From contig VBAT01000006.1 in assembly GCA_005884665.1 (NCBI GenBank), forward strand, positions 21,521 to 85,520: DNA of 64,000 nucleotides, given 5' to 3'. Positions 53,493-61,464 of this stretch are shown here, piece after piece. Source of the stretch: Bacteroidota bacterium (lineage in GTDB: Bacteria; Bacteroidota; Bacteroidia; Chitinophagales; Chitinophagaceae). A program made the translations under genes and the position numbers. The stretch's first letter is position 1. Each line of letters opens with the position of its first letter. The notes under the pieces are model-generated. The model had not been told where the DNA came from, did not search any database, and worked only from the letters and a program-made list of their open reading frames with translations.

Positions 53493-53569
53493 GATAAAGT
53501 GTTTGGTTTCAATCAGCAGCTTATAAGGTCTAAGCGGCCGATCTCTACCTGCAAAATCCTTGCTAAAGA

Positions 53570-54040
53570 TTAATTATCCCAGTCTTTTTCCCATTCGGTA
53601 TCGGGTAAGCCGAGGGCGTATACCAGCGTAGTGCCAAAACGCCAGGCTTTGAAGGTGTGGCCATTTTTTGTGGTGCGGGTCCACTGTTTGCCGGCATTGG
53701 CTGTTCCCAGTTTTTTTGAGCAGTGTTCATTTAGACTTTCAACGCTATTGAATTAAATGATCATTTCGTAAAGAGATTTGTTGTCGTCAGCATCAAAATA
53801 ATATGTCACTTTCCGGATGTCTGTAGTGGGAGCGATTTCCTGGTATTCGATCCGGAAAGATTGTTTTCCATCAAGAAGGGTGGCCGTTTTATTTTTCCCC
53901 GTAAAATCATCGAGGCTCATTCCAAACCTGTATTGTGATAGTGATTTGGGCAATACATTTTTCGGATCAAAATTTTGGGCGCGTATAGTAAATGAAACCA
54001 TTAAACACAACGCACAGCTTGCTATGCTACAGGCCTTCAT
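53570..54040 (-). pseudogene. Exported protein gene interrupted by an in-frame stop
   Basis: A frame of 157 codons with a signal peptide (MKACSIASCALC start, ends RAQ), carrying one in-frame TAA at 53755-53753. The frame then continues without shift to TAA 53572-53570: FNSVESLNEHCSKKLG, GKQWTRTTKNG, then FKAWRFGTTLVYALGLP and a WEKDWDN end. Both halves are protein-like and the second has no start codon, so one C-to-T or similar change (CAA to TAA is simplest) broke the gene. The product is unknown. Only the first 95 residues would be made. Confidence 0.7.
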
Positions 54041-54316
54041 CTTATTTTTTTATGAAATTTACTGATTATTATCCAAAACATAATGTGCACGGCCACCAGA
54101 TTTGCACGTATTTCACCTATTTCGGGGATAACCTTGCATTCTAATAAACCTTAGGTTTGAGCCAGCCAGGGACGGGAATGGGCATTGGCCGGTTGTTGAT
54201 TTATTTGGAATAAACTTTGAAGGATAGTTAAAAATCGCTCCCTGTGAATTTGTTGTGAAACCGCTCTCAAAACTCGTCGTTATCACGTAAATTGTACTGT
54301 AAGGCAACCTATTAGC

Positions 54317-54937
54317 ATGGCAGACCGATATAACAAGGAAACAAAAGAAAACTTGCTTTCTGCAGACGAACTAACTTATCATTTAGGGGCTTGTGCTTTG
54401 AATAAAAGGGAAAGCCAGAAAGTGATTTACAACTCTTTCTATGGGTATGCTATGGCAATCTGTGACCGCTATACGAATAACCAGGAGGATGCAGTAGAAA
54501 TCCTGAATGACGGGTTCCTTAAAATATTCAGGGAAGTGCATCATTACCAGCCTGCCTACTCAGATGTAATTAGTTCCTTTAAGGGCTGGTTGCGCAAGAT
54601 CATGGTTTATACGGCAATTGATCATTTCCGGAAAAATCAGAAACATAAGGTCGTTACGGAGCTTGACAATGTGGTTTATCAATTGGAAGCCGTCAACGAA
54701 GATGCGATTGACAAGCTATCACATGAAGAGATCATCCGCGCTATACAGGAGTTATCACCCGGCTACCGGACTGTGCTGAATCTTTTTATTATTGAGGGGC
54801 TGAGTCATGAAGAAATATCCAATAAACTGGGCATTTCGACGGGTACCTCTAAATCAAACCTTTCAAAAGCAAGACGACAACTGCAAAAGATATTATTCCG
54901 TTACCATCAACCAGAAGCTGCTAAAAATGCCATTTGA
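54317..54937 (+). CDS. ECF-type RNA polymerase sigma-70 factor
   Basis: A 206-residue sigma factor with region 2 (YAMAICDRYTNNQEDAVEIL, GWLRKIMVYTAIDHFRK) and region 4 (LSPGYRTVLNLFIIEGLSHE, then EISNKLGISTGTSKSNLSKA), the helix-turn-helix for -35 recognition. It matches the Bacteroidota ECF groups that control envelope functions. Its stop codon lies inside the next gene (ATGCCATTTGA overlap), which is the usual coupling of a sigma factor with its regulator. No clear self-promoter could be read. Confidence 0.9.
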   Translation: MADRYNKETKENLLSADELTYHLGACALNKRESQKVIYNSFYGYAMAICDRYTNNQEDAVEILNDGFLKIFREVHHYQPAYSDVISSFKGWLRKIMVYTAIDHFRKNQKHKVVTELDNVVYQLEAVNEDAIDKLSHEEIIRAIQELSPGYRTVLNLFIIEGLSHEEISNKLGISTGTSKSNLSKARRQLQKILFRYHQPEAAKNAI

Positions 54938-56312
54938 AGATTTTGATAATAAACTGAAGCAGGCTGCTGATCAGCATCATCCGAGTTACGATGAGAATGC
55001 CTGGGCAAAAATGGAAAAGTTGCTTGATCAGCATTTGCCGGATAAGAAAGACCGGAAGAACCGGTTTATTTTATTTTTCCTGTTGTTTTTACTCCTTGGC
55101 GGAGGCGCATGGCTATTTATAAGCCGCCCATGGCAGCAAAGCAGCAATGCTACAAGCGGGTTGAGCCAAACTGAAGTCAGTGCTAAGGCTCCTTCACCCA
55201 AAAACACAAATCCCACTACCGTCGATGATCAAACAGCAAATGCGATCAATGGTGAAAAGCCTGCTGTCGGAGATAATGGAGATCATCAAAATGATCTTAC
55301 ACCCATTGATGCCGGCAATGTAAACGATGTAACAGGCAAATCGGCGAACCAGCCACGTGTGATCCAAGATAATTCCAAACAGGTGCCAGTGAAAGCGGCA
55401 AAATCTTTGAAGCCTAACAATAATGGGACAAACGATGTAGATATAGCTGTCACAAATGCCGGAAAGGGAAAAAGGGATAACCAGGGCGCAAACGATGCAA
55501 ATAATACTTCAAACGCTATTCCGCCTGTTACCGGTACAAGTAATACTGCTTCAAAAAATAACCAGGTGCAAACTGATAATATTACGCCTGCCGTTACCCA
55601 ACCTGATAAATTGACGGATACAAAGACGGAAGAAAATAAAGAGAACTTGGCAAAGCAGGAAGCGAATGAGAAAAAAGCAGTAGCAAATAATAAGGGAGGC
55701 AGGAAAAAAAGTAATTACATGTCCTTTTCCGTATCTGCAGCTCCGGATATAAGTTCTGTGAACTTTAACGGCAGTGGCAAATTCCAGTTGCTGGTCGGAG
55801 CGGGCGTTGGTTATACGTTCAACAATAAATGGACGATCCGGACAGGATTTTATACGGCAAGGAAAGTGTACTCTGCCAATAAAGAACAGTATAAACCGGA
55901 TGGGGGATTGCCCAACTACCGCTATCTCGATAATATAGATGCCGATTGCGACGTTTACGAAATACCGGTTAATGTCTCTTATAATCTGAGCAGGTCAAAT
56001 CGCCAGAGTTTTTTTGTCACCACCGGACTTTCTTCGCTTATTATGAAAAAAGAGGTCTATCGTTATTTATATAAATATCCTGGCAACCCGCCGCCTACTT
56101 ACACTTATACGAAGACCATAAATAATGAGAACAAACATTACTTCTCTGTTCTTACTTTGTCGGCTGGATATGGAAGGAGACTCAACAACACCTTTGCAAT
56201 TTCCGCTGAACCATACGTCAAGCTTCCATTGACAGGAATTGGTTATGGAAATGTAAAATTGAATAGCGCCGGGATCCTGTTCTCGGTAAATATCACACCG
56301 TTTAAGAAATAA
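54927..56312 (+). CDS. Anti-sigma-like / outer-membrane beta-barrel protein
   Basis: A 461-residue protein from ATG 54927, overlapping the sigma gene by 11 bases. Residues 1-45 are a short cytoplasmic acidic helix region (AWAKMEKLLDQHLPDKKD), 46-66 a membrane helix, and 70-260 a long Asn/Thr/Lys/Ala-rich low-complexity linker. Residues 262-461 form a beta-barrel-like domain (FSVSAAPDISSVNF, GVGYTFNNKWTIRTGFY, ending FSVNITPFKK) of the outer-membrane beta-barrel (OMP_b-brl) group. Position and N-terminus suggest an anti-sigma role. It would bridge the inner and outer membranes in one chain. Confidence 0.8.
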   Translation: MPFEDFDNKLKQAADQHHPSYDENAWAKMEKLLDQHLPDKKDRKNRFILFFLLFLLLGGGAWLFISRPWQQSSNATSGLSQTEVSAKAPSPKNTNPTTVDDQTANAINGEKPAVGDNGDHQNDLTPIDAGNVNDVTGKSANQPRVIQDNSKQVPVKAAKSLKPNNNGTNDVDIAVTNAGKGKRDNQGANDANNTSNAIPPVTGTSNTASKNNQVQTDNITPAVTQPDKLTDTKTEENKENLAKQEANEKKAVANNKGGRKKSNYMSFSVSAAPDISSVNFNGSGKFQLLVGAGVGYTFNNKWTIRTGFYTARKVYSANKEQYKPDGGLPNYRYLDNIDADCDVYEIPVNVSYNLSRSNRQSFFVTTGLSSLIMKKEVYRYLYKYPGNPPPTYTYTKTINNENKHYFSVLTLSAGYGRRLNNTFAISAEPYVKLPLTGIGYGNVKLNSAGILFSVNITPFKK

Positions 56313-56361
56313 TAGAGCGAGCCAGAAAGAATAATCCACCTGACACCCGGCACCAGTTACT

Positions 56362-56919
56362 TTATTTTCCCCAGCGAAAAGTATTGATATCAAAACCTGC
56401 AAGGTCAAGCACCCGGTCTACCACGGTGGCGGCCACCTGTTCCAGCGTTTGCGGTTTGCTGTAAAACGAAGGGGTGGCGGGACAGATAATACCACCTGCC
56501 AGTGTTATTGTTTCCATATTGCGGATGTGAATGAGATTATAGGGCGTATCCCTTATCGTACAGATCAATTTTCTTTTTTCCTTGAGAATTACATCCGCCG
56601 CACGGGTGGTCAGATCGTTGGAGATTCCCGAGGCAATCCTTCCCAAGGTCCCCATGGAACAGGGGATGATGATCATTGTATCATATTTTCCTGAGCCCGA
56701 AGCGAAGGGGGCATTAAAATCCTGCACGCTATAAAATTTGAAAGAATAATTTTTATAGCTCTCATCGGCTAGCTCGGTATTCCAAACCTGTTTTGCATTC
56801 TCAGTCATTATTACACCTATATCTGTCCACTGTTTTTGCAGGGCATTTAGTTTATCCAGTAAAACCCTGGCATAAATGGCACCACTTGCACCTGTAATTG
56901 CTACTACGATCTTTTTCAT
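56362..56919 (-). CDS. ubiX: Flavin prenyltransferase UbiX
   Basis: A 185-residue flavoprotein. It prenylates FMN with dimethylallyl phosphate to make the cofactor of UbiD decarboxylases. The start KKIVVAITGASGAIYARVLLDKL and the segments MIIIPCSMGTLGRIASGISNDL and RDTPYNLIHIRNME are diagnostic. In Bacteroidota UbiX/UbiD pairs serve menaquinone synthesis. No ubiD is present in the window. It is convergent with the barrel protein gene. Confidence 0.93.
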   Translation of the reverse strand: MKKIVVAITGASGAIYARVLLDKLNALQKQWTDIGVIMTENAKQVWNTELADESYKNYSFKFYSVQDFNAPFASGSGKYDTMIIIPCSMGTLGRIASGISNDLTTRAADVILKEKRKLICTIRDTPYNLIHIRNMETITLAGGIICPATPSFYSKPQTLEQVAATVVDRVLDLAGFDINTFRWGK

Positions 56920-57160
56920 GCGAGAGATTAGGTTAAAACTTGCATTAAGATTGAAGATAAATCATTCCACAATCGTTTGCAAAGCTCTACTTGCGTTTTT
57001 TTGCGGATTGATCGGTGTTCCGACATTGTGTTTAGTCAAGAAAAAAGCAGTTATTTTCTAAAAATGACAAAAAAAAATTTTGTATTAAATCTTAATTACC
57101 GATATTGGCAGTGAATTTTCATAGGATAAGGTTTAATGGTTAATGGTTTTTGATTAGGGC

Positions 57161-57189
57161 CCCCGACGCTTCCGTCGGGGTTCTTTTTT
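57161..57189 (+). terminator. Plus-strand terminator-like hairpin with no plus-strand gene before it
   Basis: CCCCGACG-CTTC-CGTCGGGG followed by TTCTTTTTT, a strong intrinsic terminator for the plus strand. No gene on that strand lies upstream, the nearest one ending at 56312; the stem is also usable as a weak stop on the minus strand. Confidence 0.6.
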
Positions 57190-57236
57190 ATAAGCATCTT
57201 TCTTTCTGCGATAGATTTGTTGCTGTATAGAACAAA

Positions 57237-57273
57237 TTCGACAACCCCGTTATAAAGACGGGGTTGAATCGAA
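57237..57273. terminator. Hairpin after the PLP enzyme gene
   Basis: CAACCCCGT-TATAAAG-ACGGGGTTG with flanking TTCGA/TCGAA pairing, 20 bases after the stop of the gene at 57292. No strong U-tract. Confidence 0.4.
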
Positions 57274-57291
57274 AAAAATTTCCAACAGTGC

Positions 57292-58593
57292 TTACTTATT
57301 CCGGGGCTTATCTGTCAGGTAATCGAAGCGCTTTCCAGTCACTTCGGCCATATCTGGAATAGCTTCAACTTTATACTCGCCTGCATCCAGTTTCTTCTTG
57401 GTCGCGGAAAAAGCTTCAAGAGTTTTCTGGATATCATCGTCGGAATGTGCAGCAGTAGGAATAAGCCGGTAAATGATGTGTCCTTTGGGTATGACAGGAT
57501 AGACAACAATAGAGCAAAAAATATGGTAATTCTCCCGGAGATCCATGACCATTGCCGTGGCTTCTTCCACGCCGCCTTTCATGTATATCGGTGTGACCAC
57601 AGAGTCTGTTTTACCAATATCAAATCCTCTTTGCTTTAAACCATTTTGCAGTTTTAAAGCGTTTTCCCAAAGCTTGGCCTTCAATTGTGGCTGCGTACGT
57701 AACAAATCCAGCCGTTTCAGGTTTCCAATAACCAAAGGCATTGGAAGGCTTTTAGCGAAAATCTGGCTCCGTATATTGTATCGGATATAATTAATAATGT
57801 TTTTGTCACCGGCGATAAACGCGCCGATAGAAGCCATTGATTTGGCAAAGGTGGAAAAGTAAAGATCGATCCGGTCCTGGCAGCCTTGTTCTTCTCCGGC
57901 CCCGGCCCCGGTTTTTCCGAGCGTTCCGAAACCATGTGCATCATCTACCAGCAACCTGAATTCATATTTATCTTTGAATGCAGCGATCTCTTTTAATTTT
58001 CCCTGGTCACCTGCCATGCCAAAAACGCCTTCAGTGATAACCAAAATCCCTCCCGTATTTTGTTTTTCAATTAAAGCTGTTGCACGTTGTAGTTGCTTTT
58101 CGAGGTCGTCAATTTCGTTGTGCTTGTACACGTAGCGATGTCCCGGGTGAAGCCGCAGCCCATCGATTATGCAGGCATGGCTTTCCGCGTCATAAACGAT
58201 CACATCATGCCTGCCGCAAAGAACGTCAATCAAACTAACCATACCCTGGTATCCATAATTGAGAAGGATCGCATCTTCTTTTTGCTCAAAGGCAGCCAGC
58301 TCTGCTTCCAGTTGTTCGTGGTAGTTACTGTTGCCGCTCATCATCCTGGCGCCCATAGGTAAAGCCAGGCCGAATTTCGCTGCCGCTTCGGCATCTGTTT
58401 TTCTCACTTCGGGATGATTGGCCAGCCCAAGATAATTGTTCAGGCTCCATACGATCATTTCTTTTCCGCGGAACTTCATTTTGCCATTGATATCACCTTC
58501 CAGTTTGGGAAAAGTAAAATAGCCATGGGCCCGTTCACGATGTTGTCCTATGGGGCCGTAATGTTTTAGTAGACGCTCAAAAATGTCCGCCAT
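57292..58593 (-). CDS. Alpha-oxoamine synthase family PLP enzyme
   Basis: A 433-residue PLP enzyme of the class II aminotransferase group (2-amino-3-ketobutyrate CoA ligase, 8-amino-7-oxononanoate synthase, serine palmitoyltransferase). Seen are SLNNYLGLANHPEV, YDAESHACIIDGLRL, VDDAHGFGTLGKTG, and the PLP lysine in STFAKSMASIGAFIAG. The AKSMASIG form and the family habit in Bacteroidota favour serine palmitoyltransferase or another acyl-CoA:serine/glycine condensation for sphingolipids. The assignment stays open because the paralogues are hard to separate by eye. Promoter at 58696. Confidence 0.85.
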   Translation of the reverse strand: MADIFERLLKHYGPIGQHRERAHGYFTFPKLEGDINGKMKFRGKEMIVWSLNNYLGLANHPEVRKTDAEAAAKFGLALPMGARMMSGNSNYHEQLEAELAAFEQKEDAILLNYGYQGMVSLIDVLCGRHDVIVYDAESHACIIDGLRLHPGHRYVYKHNEIDDLEKQLQRATALIEKQNTGGILVITEGVFGMAGDQGKLKEIAAFKDKYEFRLLVDDAHGFGTLGKTGAGAGEEQGCQDRIDLYFSTFAKSMASIGAFIAGDKNIINYIRYNIRSQIFAKSLPMPLVIGNLKRLDLLRTQPQLKAKLWENALKLQNGLKQRGFDIGKTDSVVTPIYMKGGVEEATAMVMDLRENYHIFCSIVVYPVIPKGHIIYRLIPTAAHSDDDIQKTLEAFSATKKKLDAGEYKVEAIPDMAEVTGKRFDYLTDKPRNK

Positions 58594-58695
58594 TCTTTCT
58601 GGGTTTTAGTACCATGATCACAGAAAATACCCGCACTGGTACAGTGAATAAGGTAAACAGTATTGATCTGTAAATCAAGGGGTGTGAAAATGGTG

Positions 58696-58726
58696 CAAAG
58701 GTAAGGGATTGAGGCCTTACCGGCAA
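58696..58726 (-). promoter_or_regulatory. Bacteroidota-type promoter for PLP enzyme gene
   Basis: On the minus strand TTG (58726-58724), a 20-base spacer and TACCTTTG (58703-58696): an exact TAnnTTTG box at consensus spacing. The 5' UTR would be about 95 bases. Confidence 0.5.
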
Positions 58727-58821
58727 TCTCTTTGACCGTAAGGTGGAAAGAATGATGATATTTTTAAAAGGAACAACTGGCTTGCGTTTAAACTAATGAG
58801 TTGGTTTTACCTGCAGCACAA

Positions 58822-61305
58822 TTATTCACCTTCTTTCTCTTTCTTCCCGAATAAACGGCGTAAAAAGCCTTTCTTCTTTTTGGGCTCTTCAGAAGGTGCA
58901 CCAATCGGTTTATCGTCCCTTTTGATCATTGATTTATCTGTGCTGTCTTTTCTGGGAACCCTGTTATCCTCATCCTTGGGCAAAGGTTTTGATTCGGGTC
59001 CTATATAGTCATGACTGATATTATAGTCCTGTTCGTTGCCCACGCCCTGGTCTTCGCCCTGGCCACCCGGGGGTAAAGAATCTATAAAAGGAAGCGCATA
59101 GTCAGCGCCGATCTGGCTTTCCATTTCTGCCGGCTTCGCAAACTTCGCATCCTTGGTTATACCTAATGTCTTGTCGGCATATACTTTTTTAAAGAATTCT
59201 TCCCAGATCGGTCTTGCTACCGAACCGCCGAAGTATGCATTGCTTTCAAGAGTAATAAAGCGGTCGTCGCAACCAACCCATGTTCCTGCTAGCAATTGCG
59301 GTGTATAACCCATGAACCAGAAATCAGCGTTGGAGTTAGTGGTCCCTGTTTTACCACCCATCTCAGCAGCGCCAAGCCTGTACATCAGGCCTGCAGCTGT
59401 ACCTTTCGTGACCGGTCCTTCCATCATCATTGCCATTTTATAGGCTGTCAATTCGCTCACCACTTCTTTACGGTTGCTGCTATAGTCAAAGCGTTTGATC
59501 ACGTTTCCGTTCCTGTCTTCTATACGACTGATAAAATAGGGCTTGGTGGAAAAGCCGTGCCCAGCGAAAATGCTATAGCCCCACATCATTTCAAATAAGG
59601 AAAGGTCGCAGGAACCCAGGGCAATGGAAGGATAGGGCTCTATTTTAGTCGGGATGTTCAATTTGCCAAGAAAATTGGCAAATTCTTGCGGACCCACCTG
59701 TTTCATGATAAATGCAGTGGCACAGTTCTTTGACCAGGTCAATGCCGAAGCCATAGTCATCGTTTTACCGCTACAACTCTTGGAAGTGTTAGGCACCAAC
59801 TGATTTTTCCCGAATGATTGTTGTACGTCCAACACTTCGGTTTCTGCAGAGAAACCCCGTTCTTCGACGGCTTGTGTGTACAACAAAGGTTTTATGCTGG
59901 ATCCCACCTGTCTTTTTGTTTTCAGGTTGGCATGATCGTACTTAAAAGTTTTGAAACTGATACCGCCGACCCAGGCTCTCACCTCACCGGTTACCGGGTC
60001 CATGACCATAAAAGCGCTTTGCAATAGCTGCCGATGATACTTTATGGAATCAAAGGGAGTCATCATTGTATCCTTTTCCCTCTTAGTATTCCATGCAAAT
60101 ATTTTCATAGGTACTTTTTGCTGGAAAGTTGCTTTGATCTCCTTGTCACTTAGTCCTTCCTCCGCCAGATTTCTCCAGCGCTCGCTTTCTTTCATCGCTT
60201 TTTCCAACACCTCGGGGTGTTCTTTCCAGATCGTTCCATTCTTTATTTTGGATTGAGAGTTCAACGCTTTTTGCAGTACTGGCAATTGAAAGGTCACTGC
60301 TTCTTCTGCATACTCCTGCATCCGGGGATTGATCGTAGTATATATTTTCAATCCGTCTTCATAAATATCATAAGAGTCGCCGTTCGGTTTTTCCACATCT
60401 TTTAATGCGTCTCTTATTTCGTCCTTTAGCACTTCCCGGAAATAAGGCGCATAGCCAGTGTTCTCATCCATTTTTTTATAGTTGAGCTTAATCGGCAATG
60501 CCTTCAGTCTTTTCGCTTCCACCGCAGTGATGCTGCCATTTTCCTCCATGCGGGTAATAACGAGATTGCGGCGATCCAATGATCCTTTAGGATTGCGGCG
60601 TGGATTGTACAAACCCGGTCCGTTGATCATACCAACTAATAAAGCGGCCTCTTCAACGTTAAGCCTGTCGGGTTCTTTCTGGAAAAAAGTGCGGGATGCA
60701 TTGCGAATGCCGAATACGTTTTCCGAAAAAGGAACGGCATTCAGGTATAGCGCTATAATTTCCTGCTTGGTGAAATTGCGCTCAAGCTTTATTGAAATAA
60801 TCCATTCCTTTAATTTTTGAATTGCCCGTATCGCTTTATTGGAAGCCCGTTGATTAAACAAGGCAAGGGCCAACTGTTGGGTAATAGTGCTGCCGCCTCC
60901 TTTGCTCCCGAGAAGAAAGATAGCACGCATGGTGCCTCTCATATCGATACCCGAGTGCTCATAAAATCGCTTATCCTCTGTCGCCACCAGCGCATCGATC
61001 ACATTTTTTGAGATGTCCCTGTACTTGACCATGCTGCGGTTGCCATTGGGCAAATAATATTTTCCCATCAATGTTCCATCGGCTGCATATACCTCGGATG
61101 CCTGCTGGATGCTGGGATTTTCCAGTTCCTCCATGGTGGGCATTTTGCCAAAGACACCGAAATTGGCAAGTGCGATCAATAGTATGAAGGCGCCAAATCC
61201 GAAAAGGAAGATCCGCCAGAAGATCCGTACCGACCTTTTTACGTTGGAGTTCGAGGCAGACTTATTGGATGGTGTGTTTTTCCTTGAAAAGATATTAAAT
61301 GCCAT
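58822..61305 (-). CDS. Penicillin-binding protein 1A
   Basis: An 827-residue bifunctional class A PBP. Membrane anchor at 29-48. The GT51 glycosyltransferase domain spans about 65-250 with catalytic Glu110 in ATEDKRFYEHSG and GGSTITQQLA. The transpeptidase domain has SxxK at Ser469-Lys472 (GSSIKP), SKN at 525-527 and KTGT at 652-655. The C-terminal 80 residues are charged and low-complexity, ending in a poly-basic RRLFGKKEKEGE tail. It polymerises and cross-links peptidoglycan in the periplasm. It stands alone. Confidence 0.95.
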   Translation of the reverse strand: MAFNIFSRKNTPSNKSASNSNVKRSVRIFWRIFLFGFGAFILLIALANFGVFGKMPTMEELENPSIQQASEVYAADGTLMGKYYLPNGNRSMVKYRDISKNVIDALVATEDKRFYEHSGIDMRGTMRAIFLLGSKGGGSTITQQLALALFNQRASNKAIRAIQKLKEWIISIKLERNFTKQEIIALYLNAVPFSENVFGIRNASRTFFQKEPDRLNVEEAALLVGMINGPGLYNPRRNPKGSLDRRNLVITRMEENGSITAVEAKRLKALPIKLNYKKMDENTGYAPYFREVLKDEIRDALKDVEKPNGDSYDIYEDGLKIYTTINPRMQEYAEEAVTFQLPVLQKALNSQSKIKNGTIWKEHPEVLEKAMKESERWRNLAEEGLSDKEIKATFQQKVPMKIFAWNTKREKDTMMTPFDSIKYHRQLLQSAFMVMDPVTGEVRAWVGGISFKTFKYDHANLKTKRQVGSSIKPLLYTQAVEERGFSAETEVLDVQQSFGKNQLVPNTSKSCSGKTMTMASALTWSKNCATAFIMKQVGPQEFANFLGKLNIPTKIEPYPSIALGSCDLSLFEMMWGYSIFAGHGFSTKPYFISRIEDRNGNVIKRFDYSSNRKEVVSELTAYKMAMMMEGPVTKGTAAGLMYRLGAAEMGGKTGTTNSNADFWFMGYTPQLLAGTWVGCDDRFITLESNAYFGGSVARPIWEEFFKKVYADKTLGITKDAKFAKPAEMESQIGADYALPFIDSLPPGGQGEDQGVGNEQDYNISHDYIGPESKPLPKDEDNRVPRKDSTDKSMIKRDDKPIGAPSEEPKKKKGFLRRLFGKKEKEGE

Positions 61306-61464
61306 AGCAACCTGTTTGGAGTTTTACAACGATGATCAGCTATCTGTTAGCGCTCCCGAAATTAAGCAAAACGCTTACCGACATATAACGCTTTGAATTA
61401 ATTTTTTCCTAATCTCGTTCACATTAAGAAATTTTACTCAGGAGGAAGAGGGAAAATCAGCAGC

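Larger units (their letters stand above)
56920..57291. other. Intergenic region with two hairpins
   Basis: A 372-base gap with no gene. It has an AT-rich left half, then the two GC-rich hairpins listed separately. Confidence 0.5.
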
